Notes: a model not told the origin generated them from the letters alone. A stretch of DNA of 64,000 nucleotides from Alphaproteobacteria bacterium LSUCC0396 (GCA_041228345.1 CP166131.1:2163001-2227000), one strand, 5' to 3'. Shown: positions 39,204 through 47,709, counted from the first letter of the stretch. Numbers and translations: made by a program.

Positions 39204-39716
39204 TTAGTAGCTTTTAACCGCGGCATCCCCAAACCGGTATCCAATGATCGCGCAGTGCCTCACTTCACGGAAATTCGCCAACTCCGAATTGATAATTTGT
39301 GTCCATGTATCTTGCCCAAGCCGGTCAAGCAGCCGGCTGCCAATTTTCTGCACAATGCGGCGGCACGATCCTGATTGCGCTGGTTTGATACCATTATGTT
39401 CCTGTCCGCAAACAGCGTCGCTATTGCCAATAATCTCTGATTTGCTGTTTAGCCAGTGAATCGAGATGCCCTGAACTGTGCGGGTTTGTCGGTTGCTAAG
39501 CTGCATTTCCAGCTCATAAGACACAACCGACATACCATTTTCATCGACGCCAAACACCAGATTGATCGTACATGGCTCAATATTGCCATTGATATGGCTA
39601 TTCGCATGTACCGGGGGCATGCTAATCAACAAAGACAGAAACAAGCCTGCAACGCCAATCCCAAGCGCCATTCGTGTCAGATTATGCCCGATATTGGTCA
39701 GTCTTGTTAAAAACAT
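39204..39716 (-). CDS. Hypothetical secreted protein
   Basis: A 170-aa protein with an N-terminal signal (hydrophobic core ALGIGVAGLFLSLLISMPPVHA, cleavage after HA near 38). The mature part has four cysteines (EPCTINL, AVCGQEH, GSCRRIV, RHCAIIG), which could form two disulfides. No family is recognised. GAGG lies seven bases before the start. It lies between sigma-54 promoters of the flagellar regulon, but its own promoter is not visible. Confidence 0.68.
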   Translation of the reverse strand: MFLTRLTNIGHNLTRMALGIGVAGLFLSLLISMPPVHANSHINGNIEPCTINLVFGVDENGMSVVSYELEMQLSNRQTRTVQGISIHWLNSKSEIIGNSDAVCGQEHNGIKPAQSGSCRRIVQKIGSRLLDRLGQDTWTQIINSELANFREVRHCAIIGYRFGDAAVKSY

Positions 39717-39738
39717 GGCATTACCTCACATTTGCAAT

Positions 39739-39754
39739 TGGCATGGTTTCTGCA
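39739..39754 (+). promoter_or_regulatory. Sigma-54 promoter for the small coiled-coil gene at 39873
   Basis: TGGCAT-N5-CTGCA with correct 10-base GG-GC spacing, about 120 bp upstream of the start codon. Confidence 0.68.
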
Positions 39755-39872
39755 AGGGTTGTATCGCAGATTTCGATTGCTTAAATTTAGCAAAAGATAA
39801 TGTAATGATCCACCGCTGACGATTGTCAGGTCATCGCGGTGATCATCAGGTTTGATAATGAGGATGGGTAAA

Positions 39873-40061
39873 ATGGCAGAAGAAGAGGTCAACGAAGCCG
39901 ATCTAAGCGGTCGTCTTGCCACGGTTCTTGAAGAAATTCGCGACGTTATGGAAAAGCGCAAACAGCGCATTGAAGAGCTTCGTCAAGAAATTACTGAGAT
40001 TGAAAATGACAATGATGACCTCGAAAAAACGATTGCTGAATTGTTGGACAGCTTTGGCTAG
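39873..40061 (+). CDS. Small all-coiled-coil protein (flagellar regulon)
   Basis: A 62-aa acidic protein, almost entirely one heptad-repeat helix (LEEIRDVMEKRKQRIEELRQ ... ENDNDDLEKTIAELLDSFG). GAGG lies nine bases before ATG 39873; in-frame starts at 39852 and 39858 are less well placed. A sigma-54 promoter precedes it. Its last 4 bp overlap the end of the convergent gene at 40058. The function is unknown; a chaperone or structural spacer for the flagellum is possible. Confidence 0.68.
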   Translation: MAEEEVNEADLSGRLATVLEEIRDVMEKRKQRIEELRQEITEIENDNDDLEKTIAELLDSFG

Positions 40062-40243
40062 GACGTCTCGTTGTCGATTACTGCATGGCCTTGAATAGCC
40101 ATCGCCCCCAAAGCTTCCGTTAGGTCAGGATGTGCCGCAATGAATTTGCGGAGCTTTTCATCCGCAATCGCTTCCGCTGCATCGTTTGACGCAGCCTCGA
40201 TTTCCATCACGCCGTCGATTATCCATTGAACTTTAACTATCAT
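40058..40243 (-). CDS. Small hypothetical protein, third gene of a tight operon
   Basis: A 61-aa protein with a strand-like start (IVKVQWIIDGVMEIEAAS) followed by helices (DAAEAIADEKLRKFIAAHP) and a final AIQGHAVID. GGAG lies seven bases upstream of ATG 40243. The start lies inside the end of the Sel1 gene (11-bp overlap), so the two are translationally coupled. No family recognised. Confidence 0.62.
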   Translation of the reverse strand: MIVKVQWIIDGVMEIEAASNDAAEAIADEKLRKFIAAHPDLTEALGAMAIQGHAVIDNETS

Positions 40244-40910
40244 TCTTGTCTCCTTTGCGCTGAGTCTGCAGAGGTTTGAAGTTATACTTTTCAAAGAGGC
40301 GTTGGGATTTTATCTGAAGATCAACAAGGTTTTTAGTGTCAATTTGTGACTCGGAATCGTCACGCGCATCCGTTGTTTCAGGAAGGTTCAAAGCTACCGC
40401 GATCGAATACCAGATGTAAGCGTTTTCATAATCGGGTTCGGCCATAATTGTTAAGTGATAGTTGGCCAGTTGTGAAATTGCAGTCAAGTCTTTGTTTTCA
40501 ATTCGTTTTTGTAATGCGTCTGCAACCCGATTGCGGACCTCGTCGGTGGTTTTTGGGGGCAGTAGATCAACGATATCATTGGCAAGATCTTCTGCATCTT
40601 CAATGCCACCAAGCTGGGCCTGCCATGACCAGTAGAGTGCCTCAACATAATTGCGGGGGCGTCCTTTTCCAGCATTGAGTAGGACCGCCAGATTGTACTG
40701 AGCATCATAGCGCGGTAAATTCGCTTGAGCCTCAAATAGCGTGATGGCGTGCGCATAATTACCGTTTTTGACCGCCTTTACAGCTTCTTTAAAGGCTCTG
40801 TTTTCTAAAAGTGTTTCTGGGTTGGTTGCTACCGCTACTGGGGCAAGCAGCGCACTAGCACTTAAAAAAAGACTCAAGATAGCAATTTTAGTAGTGGTGT
40901 GACGGGTCAT
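40233..40910 (-). CDS. Secreted Sel1/TPR-like repeat protein
   Basis: A 225-aa protein with a signal peptide (to VAVA, about 28). Sel1-like alpha-helical repeats follow (EAVKAVKNGNYAHAITLFEAQA, YDAQYNLAVLLNAGKGRPRNYVEALYWSWQAQL, AYIWYSIAVAL). Such repeats mediate protein contacts in the periplasm; the MotX/Sel1-type proteins of polar flagella are a tempting comparison, but I cannot show homology. Its ATG overlaps the stop of the upstream gene by one base (TAATG), and its end overlaps the next start. Confidence 0.78.
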   Translation of the reverse strand: MTRHTTTKIAILSLFLSASALLAPVAVATNPETLLENRAFKEAVKAVKNGNYAHAITLFEAQANLPRYDAQYNLAVLLNAGKGRPRNYVEALYWSWQAQLGGIEDAEDLANDIVDLLPPKTTDEVRNRVADALQKRIENKDLTAISQLANYHLTIMAEPDYENAYIWYSIAVALNLPETTDARDDSESQIDTKNLVDLQIKSQRLFEKYNFKPLQTQRKGDKNDS

Positions 40911-41296
40911 TATCGCCCCGCCATCATCACCAACTGAAGATAAAGTACACGTACTTTGAATTTTGAGTCTGGCCTTTTTTCATATACAACTATTCGTGGT
41001 CTGTCTGAATTCTGGCGCTGAAATTCAATCGTCATATTTGTTGGCAAGAAGACACCATGTGCCTCTAATGTGCCAGATGGATCCTGATCAAAAGCGCTTT
41101 GAAATTCTGAATCAATCCAGGTGCGGGCAAGTGCCTTGCCCAAAATGTCAGGTAAAAATTCACGAACTTCTTCCCGGTCTGTGAAATGCCTCTCACCGTC
41201 ATAAAGCGAAAATATCTTTTTATCTGCTCTCGAAGAGCGTACCGCAGGCAATTTTTTTGCAACTGGAACCAGTGATGTATTTTGTGCTTTTGACAT
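40910..41296 (-). CDS. Protein with nitrile-hydratase-leader-like (NHLP) segment
   Basis: A 128-aa protein. A basic, probably flexible N-terminus (to about 45) is followed by a segment that reads like the nitrile hydratase alpha / NHLP leader pattern: LARTWIDSEFQSAFDQDPSG, then an AHGVFLPTNMTIEFQ strand and RIVVYEKRP. It lacks the nitrile hydratase metal-site cysteines and an obvious Gly-Gly peptide cleavage site. I chose ATG 41296; AAGG lies upstream. It is first of three overlapping genes. The function is unknown; the resemblance is from memory of the family pattern. Confidence 0.6.
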   Translation of the reverse strand: MSKAQNTSLVPVAKKLPAVRSSRADKKIFSLYDGERHFTDREEVREFLPDILGKALARTWIDSEFQSAFDQDPSGTLEAHGVFLPTNMTIEFQRQNSDRPRIVVYEKRPDSKFKVRVLYLQLVMMAGR

Positions 41297-41438
41297 TTTT
41301 TGCCTTTGCCTTCCACATTCATAATATGCGGCATTAGCAACGGCCAAACAAGCCGAAATTTAAGAAGTTAGTTTTGAACGGCTTGGCGAAGCACTCACAC
41401 TTACAATAATTTACAAGTAACATTGACAGTTCAGTCTT

Positions 41439-41454
41439 TGGCACAAAATTTGCT
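41439..41454 (+). promoter_or_regulatory. Sigma-54 promoter for the rod/hook-family gene at 41486
   Basis: TGGCACA-N4-TTGCT, a full match to the RpoN consensus, with the predicted start of transcription about 20 bp before the start codon. Confidence 0.85.
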
Positions 41455-41485
41455 GCCAGTGGGTAGTTTAACAAAGTTAGGTTTG

Positions 41486-42295
41486 ATGCCCATGATTTCG
41501 GTAATTCGTAATGGTATGGATGTTGCGATCCAGAATCTGAACATAACTTCAAACAACATCGCAAATGCGCGGACGACTGGCTATAAAAGGCGGGACGCAA
41601 ATTTCACAGATGTGTACAGCACTGCAATTTCGACTTCGACAGGTGATAGGCTTGGTATCGGTGCAAAATCGGCAGATATTCGAATGAGTCAGATGCAGGG
41701 TGTTTTGCAAAAAACAAATGGCGTTCTTGATCTTGCGATAGAAGGTGAGGGGCTGTTTGCGCTGCGTGATGAGTCAAATCCAGAGGCAAACCTTTTTACC
41801 CGCGATGGTTCTTTTCAGATGACCAAGGATGGCCTTTTGGTTAACCGCGATGGTTATAGTCTATTGTCTGCAAATAACACACCAATTACCATTCCAACCG
41901 AGGCAACAGGCATTGTTACGGCGAATGGATTTCAATCTTTTGGCGGCAGGAGGCAGCTAAGCTCTCTAGCGATCCGGCAAGACGGAAATATTGAGGCATC
42001 ATATGGTGGCTCAAACATCGCATTGATCGCCAAGGTTGGCCTTGCATCATTTGCAGACCCTAACCGCCTCAAACCAGCGGGCGCCAATCTGTTCCGAAGC
42101 AGCCGCGAGTCCGGGGCTGGCGATATTGGTGAAGCGAAAACAGATGGCAGAGGGAAAATACACTCTGGCGCACTGGAAATGGCAAACACTAACATCACGG
42201 AAGAACTTTCGAATATGATCCGGGCTCAGCAAGCCTTCTCAGGTTCTTCGCGGTTGCTTCAATCAGAAGCTGAAATGGTGAAGCGGTTTATCTAA
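41486..42295 (+). CDS. Flagellar hook/rod-family protein (FlgF/FlgG-like), extra copy
   Basis: A 269-aa axial protein of the FlgE/F/G family. The N-terminal helix has IQNLNITSNNIANARTTGYKRRDANF. The mid region is VLDLAIEGEGLFAL and TRDGSF. The C-terminus is SGALEMANTNITEELSNMIRAQQAF...SEAEMVKRFI. Cluster copies of flgF and flgG exist at 58496 and 59331, so this is a third family member, expressed from its own sigma-54 promoter. I chose ATG 41486 (AGG seven bases upstream); ATG 41492 is also possible. Confidence 0.85.
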   Translation: MPMISVIRNGMDVAIQNLNITSNNIANARTTGYKRRDANFTDVYSTAISTSTGDRLGIGAKSADIRMSQMQGVLQKTNGVLDLAIEGEGLFALRDESNPEANLFTRDGSFQMTKDGLLVNRDGYSLLSANNTPITIPTEATGIVTANGFQSFGGRRQLSSLAIRQDGNIEASYGGSNIALIAKVGLASFADPNRLKPAGANLFRSSRESGAGDIGEAKTDGRGKIHSGALEMANTNITEELSNMIRAQQAFSGSSRLLQSEAEMVKRFI

Positions 42296-42303
42296 TTTTT
42301 TTG

Positions 42304-42717
42304 TTATTTCAGCTTGAGCGTCCAAGTCAGGTTCGTAATAGAGGCGTCGATTGAACCGTCGATCACTAAACAACCTTCGTGGTCTATTACAAGCATCTTA
42401 TCTAGCTCAATTTTTGCTGTAACATGCCGGTCTGCAGTTTGGATCAGATGCTTAATAAGCCCATCGAAATGATTTTTTGGAAGGCCAACATCCACTTCAA
42501 TCACCGTCCGATCCAGAGGAATATGTAATTTACCAGACATACCAGCCTTGGTTTTGCTCGGTTTGATGTTCATAGCACACGAGCCGCGGGCAATCGTGAT
42601 TAGGGAAAAGTTAATGCATAGGTTTTCGGCATTTGTTCCTGATTGAATCTGGAAATTTGCACTGCGAACCCGCATTTCAATATGATTGATTTTCTCAAAA
42701 TTATTTATGTTCATCAT
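42304..42717 (-). CDS. Hypothetical protein at the end of the flhAFG-fliA operon
   Basis: A 137-aa soluble protein, beta-rich by appearance (NFQIQSGTNAENLCINFSLITI; KLHIPLDRTVIEVDVGLP; LVIDGSIDASITNLTWTLKLK). No signal, TM segment or recognised family. Its ATG lies five bases past the fliA stop, so it is the last gene of the operon and probably has a flagellar or chemotaxis role. It converges on the rod-family gene, 8 bp apart. Confidence 0.66.
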   Translation of the reverse strand: MMNINNFEKINHIEMRVRSANFQIQSGTNAENLCINFSLITIARGSCAMNIKPSKTKAGMSGKLHIPLDRTVIEVDVGLPKNHFDGLIKHLIQTADRHVTAKIELDKMLVIDHEGCLVIDGSIDASITNLTWTLKLK

Positions 42718-42722
42718 CGCTT

Positions 42723-43442
42723 TTAAGATTGAAGCTTTTTCAGGGACTCACGAAGATTGGCGATGGCTGACTTTTTGATTTGCGACACACGGCCACTGGA
42801 GACTTCAAGAACTTCAGCGATTTCCATCACATTAAGTTCCTCAACGTAATAGAGCTGGATCACAAGCGCTTCATTACCTGATAGCTGTTGCAATGAAATT
42901 TTCAAGAGCTCTTTTAGGTCTTTGTCATTCAGCATGTCTTCTGGTGACTGGTCATCAGAGGTAAACCAAGTTGAGTATTGATCGTAAGCATTATCAAGAG
43001 AGTCGAGTGTATTTGCCTGAAAAGCCCGCTCCCATTCTCTGTATTCATTCAGGCTTATCTGCATTTCAGCACTAATCTCTTCTGCTGTTGGTTGCCTAAA
43101 CAACTTGCCTTGAAGCTTGGTAACGGACTTGTTATACCGTTTTTTCATTTTTATTGTTGTTCGGCAAAGGTTGGATGCCTTTCGAAGATGGTCGATGATA
43201 TCGCCTTTAATTCTTATCGAAGCATATGTGGCAAAGGTTGCTCCCTCTTTTTTTGTATATTGTTGTGCCGCATTGACTAGAGCTGCATATCCAATTTGGA
43301 TAACATCTTCAATTTCAACGGCGTGGCTGGCTCTGCCGTGAATGTGCCAGGCAATTTTTTTTACCAGGTTGCTATGTGATTTGATTACGTCTTCGATATC
43401 TATTTTCTGATCAGCGTAATGGTCACGTTTCGTTGAACTCAT
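42723..43442 (-). CDS. fliA: Flagellar sigma factor FliA (sigma-28)
   Basis: A 239-aa group 3 sigma factor. Region 2 shows HSNLVKKIAWHIHGR, DVIQIGYAALVNAAQQY and FATYASIRIKGDIIDHLRK. Region 3 has RQPTAEEISAEMQISLNEY. Region 4 has LSGNEALVIQLYYVEELNVMEIAEVLEVSSGRVSQI. It directs late flagellar gene expression and is held by FlgM, encoded at 50782. Its start overlaps the flhG stop by 4 bp (ATGA). Confidence 0.94.
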   Translation of the reverse strand: MSSTKRDHYADQKIDIEDVIKSHSNLVKKIAWHIHGRASHAVEIEDVIQIGYAALVNAAQQYTKKEGATFATYASIRIKGDIIDHLRKASNLCRTTIKMKKRYNKSVTKLQGKLFRQPTAEEISAEMQISLNEYREWERAFQANTLDSLDNAYDQYSTWFTSDDQSPEDMLNDKDLKELLKISLQQLSGNEALVIQLYYVEELNVMEIAEVLEVSSGRVSQIKKSAIANLRESLKKLQS

Positions 43443-44227
43443 TTTCCACCTACATTGTCAAAAAATTTAAGTTTATCTGTTTTCGGAATAGGCGTTTTTA
43501 TTAAAAGCTTAGAGACTTCGCGAAAAGCTGTGGAAGCTGTAGAATTTGGCTGGCCAATTCCTACCGGCGTTCGCGTCGCTACAGCATGTTTTATGTTTTT
43601 CGAATAAGGTATCATGCCAGAGTAATGCAAATTTACGTCCAAAAATCGCATCGCGATTTCGCGAAATTTTTCGAAGCTTCTTTTGGCCATAGCTTTGCTG
43701 TCAGCCATATTCACGATGACGGCGAAATTTTTAACACCAGTCTCTAAATTTGCAGCTTTGATAAGGGCATAAGCATCAAGAAAGCTTGTTGGCTCTTCGA
43801 TCAGGACAACTGCTACGATATCTGACGCGCTGGCAAAAAATAGGGTGCTGTCTGCCGCTCCGGCGGGACAGTCTACAATCAAATAGTCAATATTTCTGTC
43901 CAAATTCGAGATACCAGACAAAATTTGGTGTCGCCGCTGGTTATCTAAATTCAGAAGTTCAATAAGGCCGGATCCACCTGAAAGAATGCTCACTCCATCT
44001 TTGAAATTGGTGATGCTGTCTTCCATTGAGCATTTTTTATCAAGAAAGTCTGCAACTGATTTTGACGGTTTTGTGCCAAGCAAAACATGGGTATTTGCAA
44101 GACCAAAATCGGCATCGAATAAAAGAATATCCTTGCCGGTTTGCCCAAGCGCGACGGCAAGGCTCACAGCTGTATTGGTTTTTCCAACCCCACCTTTGCC
44201 ACTTGTTATTGCAATTGAAAGCGTCAT
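43439..44227 (-). CDS. flhG: FlhG (FleN), MinD-like ATPase controlling flagellar number
   Basis: A 262-aa ParA/MinD-type ATPase. The deviant Walker A is SGKGGVGKTNTAVSLA; the next motifs are LLFDADFGLANTHVLLG and YLIVDCPAGAADSTLFFASASD. It limits flagellar number and works with FlhF on polar placement. There is no clear N-terminal DQAxxLR-type FlhF-binding motif: the protein starts directly at the ATPase strand (MTLSIAITSGKGG). It lies between flhF and fliA in one operon. Confidence 0.92.
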   Translation of the reverse strand: MTLSIAITSGKGGVGKTNTAVSLAVALGQTGKDILLFDADFGLANTHVLLGTKPSKSVADFLDKKCSMEDSITNFKDGVSILSGGSGLIELLNLDNQRRHQILSGISNLDRNIDYLIVDCPAGAADSTLFFASASDIVAVVLIEEPTSFLDAYALIKAANLETGVKNFAVIVNMADSKAMAKRSFEKFREIAMRFLDVNLHYSGMIPYSKNIKHAVATRTPVGIGQPNSTASTAFREVSKLLIKTPIPKTDKLKFFDNVGGK

Positions 44228-44229
44228 TT

Positions 44230-45375
44230 TTATACTGCTAATCCTTTGCTGGAGGACCGAGGTTCGAATTTATAATCAAAGTTTTCCGAGAGATATTGCA
44301 TTAGCACACCCTCCGTTGCAAACAATGGGGCATCGACAATCGAACGTGAAGCAGAAAATAACCCAATTTTTGCATTAACAGTCGCGAAAGATGAGAATTC
44401 AGCGGCGCTCAGATCGCATTCATCAAGTTTTGTTAGGGCCACCATCGGCGCTAGGCTCTTTGTCTCATCTATTGTTTTTTCTATCATATTTGCACTTGTG
44501 CTGGCGGGAACTGTTAGAATGATGCCGATATTCTGTTTGCCAACGCCGGTAATAATTTCAGCCAACTTTTTGCTTGCCTGAATAACTGGCAGGTCAATAT
44601 CGACAACCATCACTTCCGTGCTTTTGATCTGGTTGAAATCGGCAGCAGATGTATCAAGCCCAATTGTAAAGGCCTGGCTGTTAAGAAGTCTGCAAAAATT
44701 TTGCAGTTGACCGTTTGGGCGGTGCCCACCAGTAGCCATCTCTGCGGTTATAATATCTTTTTGCTGATAGGTCTCTTTTAGATAGGCAGTTAATTTACCA
44801 GCCATCGTTGTGCGACCGGTGCCCGATTTTCCCAAGATAAAAATAAATTTCTTCGCTAATAAGGAGACAGCATCATGATGAGTAAGATGGGCGGATAAGT
44901 CAGATAGGAACCTGTTACAGCCGTTATGAAAATTCTCTCCAAGATAAGAAGTTTTAAAATCATCAAGTACCTTTGGTGAGAAGCCAGCCTTTTGAAGCGT
45001 AACGCGGCTATTTGATGACAAATCCTGATTTATACCATCAAGGTTGGTGATAAAAAGTCCGTCGAGCATCCCCTGAAGTTGGACCAATTGCTTTTGCAAA
45101 TTTTGTATTTCCTTGGCGTTTGGCAGAGTTGTTGCTGTCTCGATTTTCTCGGCATTTTTGTTGCGCGTACTGAGCATCTTGTCCGACAGGATTCGAGAGA
45201 ACTCATTTTTATCATGCGGCTGAGGTTGACTGGGTAGTGCGCCTGAAGCGGCCTCCATAACAACCTTTCCGTTGATTTTGGATGTCGACAAAATGACGGC
45301 GTCAGGCCCAAGTTTATTTATAATCTCGTCCATGGCTGCTGCCGTATCCATTGCTTGAACTGTTAATTTTGACAT
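44230..45375 (-). CDS. flhF: FlhF, SRP-type GTPase for flagellar placement, with degenerate G motifs
   Basis: A 381-aa protein in the flhF position. The N-terminal B domain has LTVQAMDTAAAMDEIINKLGPDAVILSTSKINGK's typical pattern. The NG domain has a G1 loop GKSGTGRTT in which the invariant P-loop Lys (GKT) is Arg. The G2 region is MATGGHRPNGQLQ, and G3 reads VMVVDIDLP, not DTAGR. G4 TKLDE is intact. FlhF normally uses GTP-dependent dimerisation to recruit the first flagellar parts to the pole; here GTP hydrolysis is probably weak or lost. It is flanked by flhA and flhG, so the identity is secure by context. Confidence 0.85.
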   Translation of the reverse strand: MSKLTVQAMDTAAAMDEIINKLGPDAVILSTSKINGKVVMEAASGALPSQPQPHDKNEFSRILSDKMLSTRNKNAEKIETATTLPNAKEIQNLQKQLVQLQGMLDGLFITNLDGINQDLSSNSRVTLQKAGFSPKVLDDFKTSYLGENFHNGCNRFLSDLSAHLTHHDAVSLLAKKFIFILGKSGTGRTTMAGKLTAYLKETYQQKDIITAEMATGGHRPNGQLQNFCRLLNSQAFTIGLDTSAADFNQIKSTEVMVVDIDLPVIQASKKLAEIITGVGKQNIGIILTVPASTSANMIEKTIDETKSLAPMVALTKLDECDLSAAEFSSFATVNAKIGLFSASRSIVDAPLFATEGVLMQYLSENFDYKFEPRSSSKGLAV

Positions 45376-45410
45376 CAGTTACAATCCTTTTTAAATGCGG
45401 TTGCCGAACC

Positions 45411-47534
45411 TTATTGATCTTGAACTTCTAGTTTTGGGTCAGCGTCATTGCTAATCGTTGCAATCACATTGATTTTTCGGTTGTCCGGTAATTCGGTGAA
45501 ACCAAAGACAAATAAATCATCAATATGCTGTCTTAGTAATATCGATAATTGCCGTCTAATTTGAGGGGCAACTATCAGGACTGATTGACGACCGTCCGCC
45601 AAAGATTTTTCACTGGCTTGCGAAATGGATTTTATTAACCTTTGCGCAAGATTTGCATCTAGCAAAAGGTTCCCATCCCCACTCTGACTTGACATTGAGA
45701 TGAGCATGTGCTCAAGGTCTGAGCTGAGTGTGATAACGGGCAAGGCTTGATTTAAAGGGGCAATTTGTTGGATTAACAAGCCTGCTAAATTTGGACGCAT
45801 GGCTTCTGCAACTTCCACAACACTCATACTTTTGCCAGACATATTTGCCAGCGTTTCAAGAATTTTACGGAGGTCGCTTATCGGTACACGCTCTCTCAAA
45901 AGTTCACATAAAATTCCAGTGAGCGTGTGAAGCGGTATTAATTTGGGGACTACAGACTCAACAAGACTTGGTGAAGTCTGGGATAAATTATCTAGTAGTT
46001 TCTGGACATCGTCCTGCCCAATTAATTCGGCAGCAAATTTATACATGATCTGGGATAAATGCGTGGCAAGAACGGACTCAGGCTCAACAACCACATAACC
46101 ATTACCCTCAGCCTCAGACTCCTTATGACGCTCAATCCATACAGCGTCCATGTTAAAGCTTGGGTCTTTAACATCAATTCCCGATATTTTAATCTTGGTG
46201 TTGTCACCAGGAATTGCCATTTTGCGATTTGGGTAAATTACATCCTCGCCAACAATCGTTTGTCCCACGCGGATACGATATTCATTCGCGCTCAACGACA
46301 TATCATCACGCACCCGGACTGCTGGCATCACGAAGCCGAGTGCTTTTGAGACCTGTTTTCTGACACTGGTTATGCGGTTGACCAAAGGCCCACCAGTATC
46401 CTCATCGACCATTTCGATTAGACCATAGCCCAGTTGGACTGATAACGTAGAATTATCAGTGATATCGGTCAGGTCAATTTGATCTGGTTTTTTCTCTGGT
46501 TTCTCATCCTCAATTAAGCTGCTCTCATCTGCTTCTATCTGGCTGATCTTTTCTCTTTTCCGCATGATATAGCCGGCTACTGCAGCGATCGCGGCTGCAA
46601 ATAGGAATAGCGTATTGGGCATACCGGGAACCAAGCCCATCAAAAGCAAAACAGCAGAAACAGGCATCCATGCGCGAGACAGCGAGATTTGGTTGCCTAT
46701 GTGTGAAGCCATATTCTCAGTCGATGATACACGTGTAACAATTATGGCTGTGGCAATCGCCAACATCAGCGAAGGTATTTGGGCAACGAGGCCATCACCG
46801 ACTGACAACAGAATATAGGTTTCCGCCGCCTGACCAATTCCAAGGTCATGCTGTGTTACACCAATTGTCAAACCACCTATAATGTTGATTGCGAGAATCA
46901 AGATGCCAGCAATTGCATCACCTTTCACAAATTTTGATGCGCCATCCATCGCCCCATAAAAATCGGCTTCGCGGGAAATTTCTGCACGTCTCTCCTTTGC
47001 TTCTTCGTTTGTGAGCACTCCAGCATTGAGATCGGCGTCAATCGCCATTTGTTTGCCGGGCATGGCATCAAGCGTAAAGCGCGCCGAAACTTCTGATACG
47101 CGCCCAGCACCTTTGGTGATTACCACTAAATTGATTATAACAAGGATAACAAATACGAAAATACCAACGGCATAATTACCGGCGATTACAAATTGGCCAA
47201 ATGCATTGATCACTTGTCCAGCGGCTTCAGGACCTTCTTGGCCGTTACCAAGAATAATCCTCGTAGAGGCCACATTCAGGCCAAGCCGGAGCACGGTTGC
47301 GATGAGAAGCAAGCTTGGAAAACTTGAAAAATCCAATGGTCGGTATGCGTGGAGCGCCACCATCAGCACAAGAATAGACAAAAGAATATTGGATACAAAA
47401 AACGTATCGAGCAGGAACGTCGGTAATGGCAACACCATCATTGCAACTAAAGCAAGAATACCCGTTGAGAGTATGAGCGCCGAGATCGTCGAACTCATTC
47501 CTGACATTCCAAATTTTTGCAGTGTCATAATCAT
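45411..47534 (-). CDS. flhA: FlhA, flagellar type III export gate component
   Basis: A 707-aa inner-membrane protein that forms the cytoplasmic ring of the export gate. An N-terminal block of about eight TM segments includes RLGLNVASTRIIL and the conserved FHIPEP loop MPGKQMAIDADLNAG ... READFYGAMDGASKFVKGDA. A soluble C-terminal domain follows (from about 350). ATG 47534 is used; the frame also opens at 47573 and an ATG lies at 47528, none with a strong ribosome site. It is first in the flhA-flhF-flhG-fliA operon. Confidence 0.95.
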   Translation of the reverse strand: MIMTLQKFGMSGMSSTISALILSTGILALVAMMVLPLPTFLLDTFFVSNILLSILVLMVALHAYRPLDFSSFPSLLLIATVLRLGLNVASTRIILGNGQEGPEAAGQVINAFGQFVIAGNYAVGIFVFVILVIINLVVITKGAGRVSEVSARFTLDAMPGKQMAIDADLNAGVLTNEEAKERRAEISREADFYGAMDGASKFVKGDAIAGILILAINIIGGLTIGVTQHDLGIGQAAETYILLSVGDGLVAQIPSLMLAIATAIIVTRVSSTENMASHIGNQISLSRAWMPVSAVLLLMGLVPGMPNTLFLFAAAIAAVAGYIMRKREKISQIEADESSLIEDEKPEKKPDQIDLTDITDNSTLSVQLGYGLIEMVDEDTGGPLVNRITSVRKQVSKALGFVMPAVRVRDDMSLSANEYRIRVGQTIVGEDVIYPNRKMAIPGDNTKIKISGIDVKDPSFNMDAVWIERHKESEAEGNGYVVVEPESVLATHLSQIMYKFAAELIGQDDVQKLLDNLSQTSPSLVESVVPKLIPLHTLTGILCELLRERVPISDLRKILETLANMSGKSMSVVEVAEAMRPNLAGLLIQQIAPLNQALPVITLSSDLEHMLISMSSQSGDGNLLLDANLAQRLIKSISQASEKSLADGRQSVLIVAPQIRRQLSILLRQHIDDLFVFGFTELPDNRKINVIATISNDADPKLEVQDQ

Positions 47535-47693
47535 GACAGTCTTTTCACACCGTTGTTGCAATTGGGTAGGCATTGGACGGTGTCTTGCCCATGGCTAACC
47601 CGATTAATCTAAAAAAATCAAAAAAAAACAATTTATTATCTTTCTAAATATGAAATTTCGTCGCTGTTACAGAACCTCAATGTCTGATTTAGA

Positions 47694-47709
47694 GGCAATT
47701 TCCATGCCA
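47694..47709 (-). promoter_or_regulatory. Sigma-54 promoter for flhA-flhF-flhG-fliA
   Basis: On the minus strand, TGGCATG-N4-TTGCC with correct GG-N10-GC spacing. It lies 160 bp upstream of flhA. The leader between them includes long T runs (minus strand, around 47610-47630). Confidence 0.82.

Noticed and set aside
47574-47589. Plus-strand sigma-54-like sequence near the flhA start
   Set aside because: The -24 half reads TGGACG and no gene starts within a suitable distance; better sites exist at 47694 and 47843.
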